A stretch of DNA of 64,000 nt, taken from positions 186,001 through 250,000 of the forward strand of contig NZ_KK211160.1 in the NCBI RefSeq assembly GCF_000620645.1. Reading direction: 5' to 3'. The stretch comes from Nocardioides sp. URHA0032. GTDB taxonomy: Bacteria > Actinomycetota > Actinomycetes > Propionibacteriales > Nocardioidaceae. The notes under the pieces are model-generated. The model was not told where the DNA came from. It saw nothing but the letters and a program-made list of their open reading frames with translations, and did no database searches. Positions 47,330 to 55,467 of the stretch are shown here, piece by piece. A program made the position numbers and the translations under genes. Positions within the stretch are counted from its first letter, which is position 1. Every line of letters begins with the position of its first letter.

Positions 47330-47959
47330 TTGACCATCACCGATCCCACCACCAACCCCACCAACCTCCCGAGCGTCGAGATGGTCGCCCGCGCCTGGCA
47401 CGCGCTCAGCGACGAGACCCTCGACGCCATCCCGTTTGGTGGCGAGGGCTGCACGTGCCGCAAGCACGCCCCATACGCCTTGCGAGTTCTCGACCTGCTC
47501 TACGGACCCGGAGCCGCAGAGCCGGATGGTCTCGGCGCCGTCGTGATCAACCCCTTCAACGGAGGCGTCTGGGTACGCGCAGCGCACCCCTCGCTTCCGT
47601 GGTACGACTCCGCAACGGCCTCGCTACAGGACTGGTCGGACCCCACACGGGAGGACCACTTCACCTGGAACGAACTTCGCCAACTTCACGGCCCGTTGGC
47701 GGTGCAGAGCAGCGGCTGGACACCACCCGAACCGTCCGCGCCGGTCGTCGAGTCACCCACGAAAACCGGGGCTTCGCGTGATCCAGGCGAGCCGTTCGGG
47801 ATCGGGGCTGTCGTTGTCGACGCCACCGATCAGACCTGGGTGCGCCTGCATGACGGCGCGCACCCTTGGCACACGGCCAACCCGGGCGCGCGGCAGGTCG
47901 CGAACTGGGAAGACCTCGTCGATCCGGTGCTCCGTAGCCACGGCTGGTACCAGTGGTGA
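47330..47959 (+). CDS. hypothetical protein with internal duplication
   Basis: Unrecognised 209-residue protein, TTG start at 47330 behind a GAGAGGA site. Two copies of a module are visible: GLGAVVINPFNGGVWVRAAHPSLPWYDS... (about 64-120) and GIGAVVVDATDQTWVRLHDGAHPWHTA... (about 155-209), joined by a Pro/Ser linker. A CTCRKH motif lies near residue 42. The strand pattern GxGAVVxD..xxxWVRxHxxxxPW suggests a small beta domain. It overlaps the next gene and is probably co-translated with it. Confidence 0.65.
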   Translation: MTITDPTTNPTNLPSVEMVARAWHALSDETLDAIPFGGEGCTCRKHAPYALRVLDLLYGPGAAEPDGLGAVVINPFNGGVWVRAAHPSLPWYDSATASLQDWSDPTREDHFTWNELRQLHGPLAVQSSGWTPPEPSAPVVESPTKTGASRDPGEPFGIGAVVVDATDQTWVRLHDGAHPWHTANPGARQVANWEDLVDPVLRSHGWYQW

Positions 47960-48666
47960 CCAGCAATCCAGACGAGCCGAACCGCATGTACGCGCTGCCG
48001 CTGGACCCCGACTCGTCGGTTCAGTACCGCACGGTCGACGACGAACCGGACCCGTCAGCGAACAGTGTCCGCATCCGGTACCTGTACGGGAGCATGTTGC
48101 TCCACCGCGAGCACGACCTCTTCGTTGCCCAGAGCGCCCAAGGTCGTCACGCGCAGGACCTCATCCGCACCCGGCTCCGAGCCGAACGGTTCAGCACCGA
48201 CGACTCCGACGAGTGGGCTTTCCGGAACTGGCGCAAGTGGTGGTCGCTCAACGAGTTGGCGCAGCACTCCATCGACCAGCCCGACGAGTGGATGTGTGAC
48301 CTAGTCGTGCAGGTCGCACTGGCGTACCGGGACACCGGCATCCCCAACGACGAAGCATTCGAATGGGTCATCCGCTCAGTGAGCCCCGACTACGCCCTCA
48401 GCATCCGCAACCACGGCTGGAACCCTCACGCATACGGAACCCTTTGCGCCCTCTGCATCCAGCGCGCAACACCGGACCGCAACGACGACAACGAGGCGGA
48501 TAGGTGGATCGCATCTCCCATCGTCTGGTGGCGCGCCCTCCGCTACCTCCAAGCCGGATTCCGGCTCCCAGATGCCCTCGGCCAAGAACTGCGGCGCCGC
48601 GACGGCGAGGACGTCGACGCCGCCGTTGACGTTCTCATCGGACTCAGGCACTCGGACCAACCCTGA
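47956..48666 (+). CDS. hypothetical protein
   Basis: Unrecognised 236-residue acidic protein rich in Trp and Arg (WAFRNWRKWWSLNELAQHS, IVWWRALRYLQAGFRLPDALGQEL). It looks helical and soluble, with no membrane segment or obvious active site. GTG 47956 overlaps the stop of the preceding gene by four bases; GTG 47953 is an alternative. The two genes form a coupled pair between copies of the island hairpins. Confidence 0.65.
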   Translation: MTSNPDEPNRMYALPLDPDSSVQYRTVDDEPDPSANSVRIRYLYGSMLLHREHDLFVAQSAQGRHAQDLIRTRLRAERFSTDDSDEWAFRNWRKWWSLNELAQHSIDQPDEWMCDLVVQVALAYRDTGIPNDEAFEWVIRSVSPDYALSIRNHGWNPHAYGTLCALCIQRATPDRNDDNEADRWIASPIVWWRALRYLQAGFRLPDALGQELRRRDGEDVDAAVDVLIGLRHSDQP

Positions 48667-48771
48667 CCTCGAATGAAAACGAAACCAAACAAAGCGGACG
48701 CGTCCAGAGGATCGAGTTGCACCGTCGGCAGCCCTTCGGTGCAAGTAAGGAGCCGAGACGACTGACAGGAA

Positions 48772-48810
48772 GTCGGGTTGGTGCGCCTGTTCACCGCGCA
48801 CCAACCCGAC
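48772..48810. repeat. island hairpin H2
   Basis: A perfect 15-base stem, GTCGGGTTGGTGCGC (48772-48786) with its complement at 48796-48810, and loop CTGTTCACC. It is the strongest member of the hairpin family. It lies in a 375-base gap (48667-49041) that otherwise holds no supported gene, only H3 and its companion repeat. It could end the previous pair's transcript, or be a structured site or RNA. Confidence 0.7.
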
Positions 48811-48858
48811 CGTCGCGTGAGCCGACCCGCCTGTCACAACGGCTCGGACCCGCCAGCC

Positions 48859-48915
48859 CGGTGCGTCTGCCTACCGCGCACCGAACCCGGTGATGCTGGT
48901 CGACAGCATCCGGCC
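48859..48915. repeat. island hairpin H3 with downstream conserved hairpin
   Basis: CGGTGCG (48859-48865) pairs with CGCACCG (48877-48883); the 19-base core at 48862-48880 matches H2 at 15 of 19 positions. Eleven bases on, 48892-48915 repeats the 24-base segment of 46775-46798; here GATGCTG pairs perfectly with CAGCATC around GTCGA, where the other copy has a G-T pair. Confidence 0.6.
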
Positions 48916-49041
48916 GCGAGCAGCACCGGCGCAAGGGTCGACGGTGACACCCCCACCGACGGGACGAGTACAGATCTGCCCCCGGAGCCACCTGGCGCAA
49001 CTTGGTCAACGTTGTCGGTGCCCTAACCGATACTCCACAGC

Positions 49042-51114
49042 GTGACCGACGGACCTGCCCTCGCGAAGCGGGTTCCGCATGCCCCGGTGGCGGACCGACC
49101 AGCCTTGCTGGACCTATGGCATGCCGCTCGGAACATCGTCGATCCGGCCGACATCACCACCGGTTCCACGCGCAAGGTGTGGTGGCGCTGCCCGGACGGT
49201 CCGGATCACGAGTGGGAAGCCGCGCTCCAAAGTGTCGCCAACTCGGTCGCGGCGGGAAAGCGGGGCTGCCCGTACTGCCGGGGTCTTCGAGCGTCTGTCA
49301 CGAACTCGGTCCGGTCGCTGATGCCCCTCTCCGCAGCGCAATGGCACCCGACCAAGAATGGGGACCTCACACCCGATGACCTTGCTGCCGGATCCAACAA
49401 GTTCGTGTGGTGGAAGTGTCCCGCCGGGGTGGACCACGAGTGGCAAGCCAAGCCGCAAGAACGACGGAAGCGGTCCGACGGCATCTGCCCGTTCTGCGTG
49501 AACCGTCGGGTTTCGGAGACCAACAGGTTCTCCCTGCACGCACCCGCCGAAATCGTGTCGCAGTGGGACTCAAGCCGGAACGGAGATCTGACGCCCGACC
49601 AAGTGGTACTCACGACCCAACGGTTGGTGTGGTGGAAGTGCGAGGAAGGTCCCGACCATGAGTGGGAGTCGCCCGTGCATTGGCGCACCACCCTCGGCTT
49701 CGGATGTCCGTTCTGCGCAGGACGGCGGGTTTCGGTCTCCAACAGCGTGCGCACCCTGATGCCCATTGCCGCCGCGATGTGGCACCCGTCCCGCAACGGC
49801 GACCTCGCTCCGGACGACGTGCTGGCCGGAACCTCTGACCTCGTTTGGTGGAAATGCGACCGAGGACCGGATCACGAATGGACCTGTGCACCCATCGTGC
49901 TCCGCAGAAGCCTGGGCACGAGAACCCGTGGGTGCCCGTTTTGTGCTGGACACCGCCCGTCGGTCACCAACCGCCTCCAGAATCACCCGAGGCTTGCCGC
50001 CGAGGTCCACCCGATCCGCAACGGCGACCTGGGACCAGCGGACATCCCAGCCGGATCAAGTAGGAAGATCTGGTGGCGCTGCCAGGCGAACCCCGCCCAC
50101 GAGTGGCAAGCCACAGTCGTGAACCGGCTCCGAGGCCGCAACTGTCCGTTCTGCAAGATCAGCCTTCGTAGCGCTTGGGAGACCTGTCTGGCCTACGAAC
50201 TCCAAACGATCTTTGACGCCATCGACCTGAGCGACGACAAGATCAACGATGAGGGGACACCCATCCACGTCGACATCCTTATCCCCGGCCCCCGCATTGC
50301 CCTAGAGGTGGACGGGCGGTACCACCACGCCGACCGTCATGACGCCGACCGGCGCAAGAGCCACCGCATCCGCAACACGGGTTGGAAACACCTTCGGGTC
50401 CGCGAGGAATCGCTCGGCGTCATCAACGACGAAGACGTCCTGGTCCCCGACGACCACGCCATCAAGCCCACCACGGACGCCTTGCTGTCCCGACTCCTGC
50501 ACCTCGGGTGGGTTACCGACCAGACCGATGCCATCGACCGGTACCTCGCCGAGGCAAACCCACGACGGCTCGATGAGGCCATCGCTGATGTGACGAAGGA
50601 GCGCGACGGACGCAAGGTCCGGATCCCAGGCCGACCCAAGGGACCCAATCGGGACACCCGTTGGGAGACCGGGTACGCCCACCTTCTCACCTACGTCGAG
50701 AGGAAAGGGCACGCTCAACCGCCCTTCGACCACCGCGAAGGAGCCTACCTCCTCGGCTCCTGGGTCTCCGTCCAACGCAAGCGGTACCGCGACGGCATCC
50801 TTCAACCCGAACGCACCGACCGACTCGGATCACTCCCCGGCTGGTCATGGGACCCCGCCACCGACACCGTCGACCGCAATTTCGCTCTCTACGCCGCCTT
50901 CGTTAACCGAACCGGACACGCCTACATCGGCGTCAACCACAAGGAAGGCGGCGTCAACATCGGGTCATGGGTCCGCTGCGTTCAACGAGGCACCGTTCGA
51001 CTCAACGCCGACCAACGCGCACGCTTTGAACGCCTCGCGGGATGGAACTGGAACCGCGACCGATGGGCCAAGACCCGTGCCCAAACGGAGACTGCGGACA
51101 GCACTCTCTTCTGA
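49042..51114 (+). CDS. zinc-repeat protein with Vsr-like nuclease and helicase-associated domains
   Basis: A 690-residue protein with three parts. First come five repeats of about 70 residues (20-370), each with VWWRCxxGPDHEW followed by GCPxCxG and NGDLTPDDL-type spacers; each has three Cys and a His, a treble-clef or zinc-ribbon array (DUF4379-like). Second is a nuclease core (about 370-455): HVDILIPGPRIALEVDGRYHHADRHDADRRKSHRI, the D...ExD pattern of Vsr/DUF559 endonucleases. Third are two helicase-associated-type domains (about 545-680: WETGYAHLLTYVERKGHA and FALYAAFVNRTGHAYIGVN). GTG start without a clear ribosome site. A defence nuclease that reads DNA with its repeats is inferred. Confidence 0.75.
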   Translation: MTDGPALAKRVPHAPVADRPALLDLWHAARNIVDPADITTGSTRKVWWRCPDGPDHEWEAALQSVANSVAAGKRGCPYCRGLRASVTNSVRSLMPLSAAQWHPTKNGDLTPDDLAAGSNKFVWWKCPAGVDHEWQAKPQERRKRSDGICPFCVNRRVSETNRFSLHAPAEIVSQWDSSRNGDLTPDQVVLTTQRLVWWKCEEGPDHEWESPVHWRTTLGFGCPFCAGRRVSVSNSVRTLMPIAAAMWHPSRNGDLAPDDVLAGTSDLVWWKCDRGPDHEWTCAPIVLRRSLGTRTRGCPFCAGHRPSVTNRLQNHPRLAAEVHPIRNGDLGPADIPAGSSRKIWWRCQANPAHEWQATVVNRLRGRNCPFCKISLRSAWETCLAYELQTIFDAIDLSDDKINDEGTPIHVDILIPGPRIALEVDGRYHHADRHDADRRKSHRIRNTGWKHLRVREESLGVINDEDVLVPDDHAIKPTTDALLSRLLHLGWVTDQTDAIDRYLAEANPRRLDEAIADVTKERDGRKVRIPGRPKGPNRDTRWETGYAHLLTYVERKGHAQPPFDHREGAYLLGSWVSVQRKRYRDGILQPERTDRLGSLPGWSWDPATDTVDRNFALYAAFVNRTGHAYIGVNHKEGGVNIGSWVRCVQRGTVRLNADQRARFERLAGWNWNRDRWAKTRAQTETADSTLF

Positions 51115-51160
51115 CTCGACCTCCGAACCAAAGCAGCGCCGGTGTGCCGGTCGCGGCATG

Positions 51161-51751
51161 ATGAGCGACATGGCAACGACAGCCACACGCTCGGCCCGGT
51201 CGAAGGTGCCTCTCACGAAACGGCACCTGTCCCGACTGTCGAAGATCGCTGCCGCCGACCACGAAGACCTTTACCAGCGGCGTCCCGCCTACCGGGGTCG
51301 ACTACTCGCGGTGGTGCTTGCGCAGGGCGCTGCACTGCACTACTTGAACCGTCGCAACGGTGTGAAGGACCTGGACGTCTGGTCGTTCTTCGCGCTGCCA
51401 CCCGACGAGGCTCGCTTCCCCGAAGACCGGCGCAAACGGCACGTCGACTTCGGACCCTCCGACTTAGGTCGCCAGCGCTACGACATGTCGAAGGCCCGTT
51501 CCGCCCAAGAGGCCACCACCTGGACAAAGTGGCACCGCGAGCACGAAGGTCGGCGCGTCGACCTCATGATGCGCGGGCTGCGCTGCGACCTCGACGACGA
51601 CCCCGCCGAAGCGATCCGGGCATGGCTTGACCGAGGCATCCGCAAGCCGAACAGTTCACCGGGCTACCTACGACGCAAAGCCGTCATCCTCATCGACCCA
51701 GCAGACCGACGCGGCGAGGTCATCTGGAACCCCAGCGACCAAGCGGTGTAG
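51161..51751 (+). CDS. nucleotidyltransferase-fold protein
   Basis: A 196-residue protein. LLAVVLAQGAALHYLNRRNGVKDLDVWSFFALP carries a G-A-x10-DxD arrangement like the active site of small (MNT/AbiEii-type) nucleotidyltransferases, and GRRVDLMMRGL supplies a third Asp on a strand. The rest is basic. ATG 51161 is used; 51158 and 51170 are possible. A truncated relative lies at 46869-47183. Such proteins often act as antitoxin-toxin or defence parts, but no partner is certain; the zinc-repeat nuclease gene ends 46 bases upstream. Confidence 0.65.
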   Translation: MSDMATTATRSARSKVPLTKRHLSRLSKIAAADHEDLYQRRPAYRGRLLAVVLAQGAALHYLNRRNGVKDLDVWSFFALPPDEARFPEDRRKRHVDFGPSDLGRQRYDMSKARSAQEATTWTKWHREHEGRRVDLMMRGLRCDLDDDPAEAIRAWLDRGIRKPNSSPGYLRRKAVILIDPADRRGEVIWNPSDQAV

Positions 51752-51800
51752 AGCGAAAGCGCCCTGCCACCCGCCGATCGCACGGGGTTACCTTTCCCTC

Positions 51801-52451
51801 ATGGTCGCTACCGGAGCCCGAGTGCGAGCCCTCGCCGCGCTGCTAACCGAAGCGGGCTGGACACAGGTCAGGCCGCCACGACTTCCTCGCCTCGCCGACC
51901 TCCCGGCCGCCCAACACGACCGCATCCGTAGCCTCTACGAGATCCTGGATGGCACCCCCGCCCAGTTCGACCGCATCCGGCCCGGCGGCTGGGACCTCGC
52001 CTTCATCACTCCCGAGGACCCCCACAGGCTTCTGCACGTCGAGTTGGACGAAGAACAGCACTTCAACCGCTACCGCGCCCGAATGCTCGACGCGACCGAG
52101 GAACTCGGTTTGCCGTGGACACCGGCCTACCAGTCATACAGCCGCGACCGCGAAGCGCGACTCCTGCCCGGGTGGGGCACCGGACAACGCTGGACCAACC
52201 CCTCCGCTGCCCGGTTCTTCGGTGAGGCCAGTCCGCCCGGAGACTTCACTGGCGTCGGTGCGCCCCGCTGGCGACAGCGAGCCTTCTACGACGCCGTCAA
52301 AGACACCCTCACCAGCCGCAGTCTCGCCCGCATCAGCGTCCATGACTCCCACGACGCCGACAACACCGTCGAGACCCTGCTTCGACGGCCCGAGCCGTCG
52401 GCCGCCCGCGCACTCCAATCGCTGATCACCAGCCGAGTGCACGACGCCTGA
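51801..52451 (+). CDS. hypothetical protein, possible PD-(D/E)XK nuclease fold
   Basis: A 216-residue protein. The centre GGWDLAFITPEDPHRLLHVELDEEQHFNRYRARML resembles the D...ELDxxQH strand-turn-strand of restriction-endonuclease-like proteins of the Vsr/DUF559 type. The second half has AYQSYSRDREARLLPGWG and WTNPSAARFFGEASPPGDFTGVGAPRWRQRAFYDAVKD. I know similar actinobacterial proteins without a proven function. ATG 51801 lacks a good ribosome site; GTG codons nearby are alternatives. It stands before the CBASS pair on the same strand, 187 bases away. Confidence 0.65.
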   Translation: MVATGARVRALAALLTEAGWTQVRPPRLPRLADLPAAQHDRIRSLYEILDGTPAQFDRIRPGGWDLAFITPEDPHRLLHVELDEEQHFNRYRARMLDATEELGLPWTPAYQSYSRDREARLLPGWGTGQRWTNPSAARFFGEASPPGDFTGVGAPRWRQRAFYDAVKDTLTSRSLARISVHDSHDADNTVETLLRRPEPSAARALQSLITSRVHDA

Positions 52452-52637
52452 CACGCCGGATGGGCAGAAGACACAAGCACGCGTGGAGCACCACATCCCC
52501 TACGACTGGACACAGTCGACCTGTTCACACAGAAGCCCGGCTGCGCAGCACGATTTGTCCAGTCCACCGCCACGTGTCGGTGCTGGCGCGTAGGTTTCCG
52601 TCGACATAGATCGAGACGACGGACGTCAGGGGAACTC

Positions 52638-53795
52638 GTGGCGAAGCGAGCGCGCAGCACCGGGGTCAAGCGGGAGAAGATCCCAGACTCCGTGCGAAAC
52701 GCACTGTGGGCTAGGTGCGCCGGTCGCTGCACGCTGTGCAACCGCCGTCTGCTCGGCGACGCGCGCACCTACTTCCACAGTGCGCTCGCGGCCCAACTGG
52801 CGCACAACGTCGGAGCAACCGACGGGGAGGGTTCGCCGCGAGTGAGCGAGGACATCGTCGATCGTGAGGCGGAGGAGAACTTACTTCTCGTGTGCCACGA
52901 CTGCCACAAGATCATCGACCACAAGGCACACATCCACCTGTACCCGCGTGAGAAGTTGCAGGCGCTCAAGCAGCAACACGAAGATCGGATCGAGAAGGTC
53001 ACAGCACAGGGCGGTCTTACGCGGACCGCTGTCCTTCGCCTCGGCTCAAACATCCACAACGCCCTCGCCATCGCGTCGCGGCGCGACGTCGGTGAAGTTC
53101 TCATCGAGGACGACTGCCTCGCTCTCGTCGAGAGCCAATGGAGTGGCGACTTCACCTGCCGCGTCCACGGCGACGTCGGAGACAGTGCCTACTGGCTTGG
53201 AGCCGAGGACACCATCAACAAGACCATCAGGACGATCCACCAAGCCATCGACCAAGGCGACGTCGAACATCTCTCGGTCTTCGCGATCGCCCCTATCCCC
53301 GTACTGGTGTACGCCGGAAGCAAACTCGACGACAAGGTTCCCGTCCGCATCTACCAGCGCAGCCGCGACGCCGCGCAGGGATGGCGATGGAACCCCACGG
53401 CGCCCATCGTCGACTTCGAGCACACTGTGACCGCTGGCAGTGGCGACGACGTCGTGCTCACATGCGGCATCAGCGCCCCGATCGACCGGGCCAAACTGCC
53501 CAGCAACCTCCACGGGGCGACGATCGTCGACCTGCACCCCCGCGACGTCGCGCCCTCGCCCACGCTCATTGCGAACGAAGCATCCCTCAAGAACTTCGCC
53601 GACGCATGGCGCACCATGCTGGCAATCGCCGAGCAGACCGCGCCTCAGGCGAAGCGGTGGCACCTCGTCGCCGCCACACCGGTGTCCCTCTCAGTCGCGA
53701 TGGGCCAGTCGTTCATGCGCGTCGCCCAACCACCAGTAACCGTCTACGAACGCGGCGAGACCGAATACTTCACGGCACTTGAGGTGAACGCATGA
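52638..53795 (+). CDS. cap5: CBASS effector, HNH endonuclease-SAVED (Cap5-type)
   Basis: A 385-residue effector that degrades DNA when it binds a cyclic nucleotide. The HNH domain (20-100) has C31-x2-C34 (AGRCTLCNRR), His56 in QLAHN, and NLLLVCHDCHKIIDH with Asn81, C86, C89, His90 and His95. The SAVED sensor domain (about 150-380) contains SVFAIAPIPVLVYAGSKLDDKVPVRIYQR and KRWHLVAATPVSLSVAMGQSF, typical of SAVED. GTG start at 52638 with GGGGAA upstream. The gene overlaps the CD-NTase gene by four bases, the known CBASS pairing. Confidence 0.93.
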   Translation: MAKRARSTGVKREKIPDSVRNALWARCAGRCTLCNRRLLGDARTYFHSALAAQLAHNVGATDGEGSPRVSEDIVDREAEENLLLVCHDCHKIIDHKAHIHLYPREKLQALKQQHEDRIEKVTAQGGLTRTAVLRLGSNIHNALAIASRRDVGEVLIEDDCLALVESQWSGDFTCRVHGDVGDSAYWLGAEDTINKTIRTIHQAIDQGDVEHLSVFAIAPIPVLVYAGSKLDDKVPVRIYQRSRDAAQGWRWNPTAPIVDFEHTVTAGSGDDVVLTCGISAPIDRAKLPSNLHGATIVDLHPRDVAPSPTLIANEASLKNFADAWRTMLAIAEQTAPQAKRWHLVAATPVSLSVAMGQSFMRVAQPPVTVYERGETEYFTALEVNA

Positions 53796-55144
53796 CCCAG
53801 ACGAGCGACTTCCGGAACTTCCTCACGAACAAGGTCAACCTCAACCAGACCCGCATCAACACCCTTAGTGCGAAGGTCGCGAGTCTTCAGACCTTCCTCA
53901 CGAACGACGAGGTCTTCGGTGACCACGTCTCCGAACTCCTTCCGCAGGGATCGTTCGCACACGGCACCATCATCAAGCCTGTTGGTACGCGCGACTTCGA
54001 CGCCGACGTCCTGATGCCGATGGACGATGTCCCCGGCTGGTCCGCAGCCGACTACGTCGAGAACCTCTACACGGCGTTCGGTCGGAGCAACTCCTACAAG
54101 ACCATGCGGGGTCGTCACTCACGATGCGTCCGCATCGACTACTCGGGCGACTTCCACGTCGATGTCGTCCCCTTCGTCACCCGCAACGGCGCCACCTACA
54201 TCACCAACCGCGTCAAGAACGAGTTCCAAGTCTCGGCACCCGACGAGTTCACCGCTTGGCTCGAAGGTCAGAACCGGATCACCGACGGGAATCTCGTCAA
54301 GGTCGTACGCCTACTCAAGTACCTGCGCGACCACAAGAGCACCTACAAGGTCCCCTCAGTCACCCTCACCGCTGCACTGGCACACCAGGTCAGTGACACT
54401 GCAACTGTCCTCGACCCCGATGCGTACAAGAACGTCGCCAACACCCTCCGCACACTCTCGTCCGCGCTGTCGGCTCAAGTCGACGGATACGAGACTGTTC
54501 CGCCTTACATCAAGGACCCCGGCACCGGACAGGACCTCACCGACCGGTGGAAGCCGGAGAACTACATAGCGTTCCGTGACCGGTTCAGGCGGCATGCAAC
54601 CCTGATCGCGAACGCTTGCGACGCGCAAACCTACGCCGAAGCCCTCGCCATCTGGCGAGACCTGTTCGGCCCCGACTTCGGTGAATCCGTCACGCTCACC
54701 GCTGCTGTCGAAGCCCACTACGCGGCTGCTCCGCCCGCAACCGAGAAGTTCCTCGACAAGAACTTCGGCATCGAGGAGCGAATCAACCCCGCCTACACCG
54801 TCAAGGCGGTGGGCGAGGTTGTCCCCAAGAAGGGGTTCCGCAACAGGCCCCTGCCAGCAACGGGCGACCTGGTGGACAAGTACCGCGACATCATCGTCCG
54901 CATCAAGGACTGCAACGTCCCGGAGCCATACGACTTGTACTGGAAGGTCCGCAACCACGGCGAGGAAGCCGAACAAGCCAGCGCTCTGCGAGGCGACATC
55001 CACAAAGACGACGGGAGCAAGTCCCGCAAGGAGAGCACCCAGTACGTCGGGCGTCACTACGTGGAGGCGTACATCGTGAAGGACGGTGTCTGCGTCGCGA
55101 AGAGCCGCCAGCCGGTGATCGTGACCTCGCGCTCCGGTTCCTAG
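53792..55144 (+). CDS. CBASS cyclic oligonucleotide synthase (CD-NTase)
   Basis: A 450-residue cGAS/DncV-like nucleotidyltransferase that makes the cyclic nucleotide signal on phage attack. Active-site parts: G53-S54 in LPQGSFAHGT, D70 and D72 in TRDFDADVLMP, and D124 in DFHVDVVPF. The C-terminal 70 residues (YDLYWKVRNHGEEAEQASALRGD... and YVGRHYVEAYIVKDGVCVA) are the AGS-C domain found in many such enzymes. The ATG overlaps the cap5 stop. No Cap2/Cap3-type ubiquitin-like genes follow, so this is the minimal two-gene (type I) system. Confidence 0.93.
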   Translation: MTQTSDFRNFLTNKVNLNQTRINTLSAKVASLQTFLTNDEVFGDHVSELLPQGSFAHGTIIKPVGTRDFDADVLMPMDDVPGWSAADYVENLYTAFGRSNSYKTMRGRHSRCVRIDYSGDFHVDVVPFVTRNGATYITNRVKNEFQVSAPDEFTAWLEGQNRITDGNLVKVVRLLKYLRDHKSTYKVPSVTLTAALAHQVSDTATVLDPDAYKNVANTLRTLSSALSAQVDGYETVPPYIKDPGTGQDLTDRWKPENYIAFRDRFRRHATLIANACDAQTYAEALAIWRDLFGPDFGESVTLTAAVEAHYAAAPPATEKFLDKNFGIEERINPAYTVKAVGEVVPKKGFRNRPLPATGDLVDKYRDIIVRIKDCNVPEPYDLYWKVRNHGEEAEQASALRGDIHKDDGSKSRKESTQYVGRHYVEAYIVKDGVCVAKSRQPVIVTSRSGS

Positions 55145-55218
55145 CGAGCGCTACCGGCCTGTCCAATACCAACTTCTGATCGTGGGCATGAAGCGCGTTC
55201 GCCAGTAGGCTCGATCGC

Positions 55219-55467
55219 ATGGGCGAGTACAGCAGGTTCGTCCAAGTCCGGGACGAACCGAATCCGCTTTATGGCTCCGGCCTCAAGGGTGCCTTTGTGG
55301 GACCTCGCGTGTTCAGGTGGCGTGCCGTCAATATGTTCGGTGAGCAGCAAGTCGAGGACCACACGCCGTATGCCAGCGAAGACGAGGCCAGAGAAGCGGG
55401 CGAAGCCTTTCTCGCGAACTACTGGCGCAGCCAAGACAGCAAGTTGCCCCCGTCTGACTGGCGCTGA
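55219..55467 (+). CDS. hypothetical small protein
   Basis: An 82-residue soluble protein, MGEYSRFVQVRDEPNPLYG..., ending YWRSQDSKLPPSDWR. ATG 55219, 75 bases after the CD-NTase gene. The pattern VFRWRAVNMFGEQQVEDHTPYASEDEAREAGEAFL looks like a small alpha/beta fold (DUF1508-like impression). It might belong to the CBASS transcript, but such an accessory gene is not a known CBASS part. Its 3' end overlaps the opposite-strand frame below by 49 bases. Confidence 0.5.
   Translation: MGEYSRFVQVRDEPNPLYGSGLKGAFVGPRVFRWRAVNMFGEQQVEDHTPYASEDEAREAGEAFLANYWRSQDSKLPPSDWR

Noticed and set aside
46740-48915. Hairpin repeats as a CRISPR array or integron attC sites
   Set aside because: The units are too few and unevenly spaced for CRISPR, and the GTTAAC-type attC core sequences are absent.
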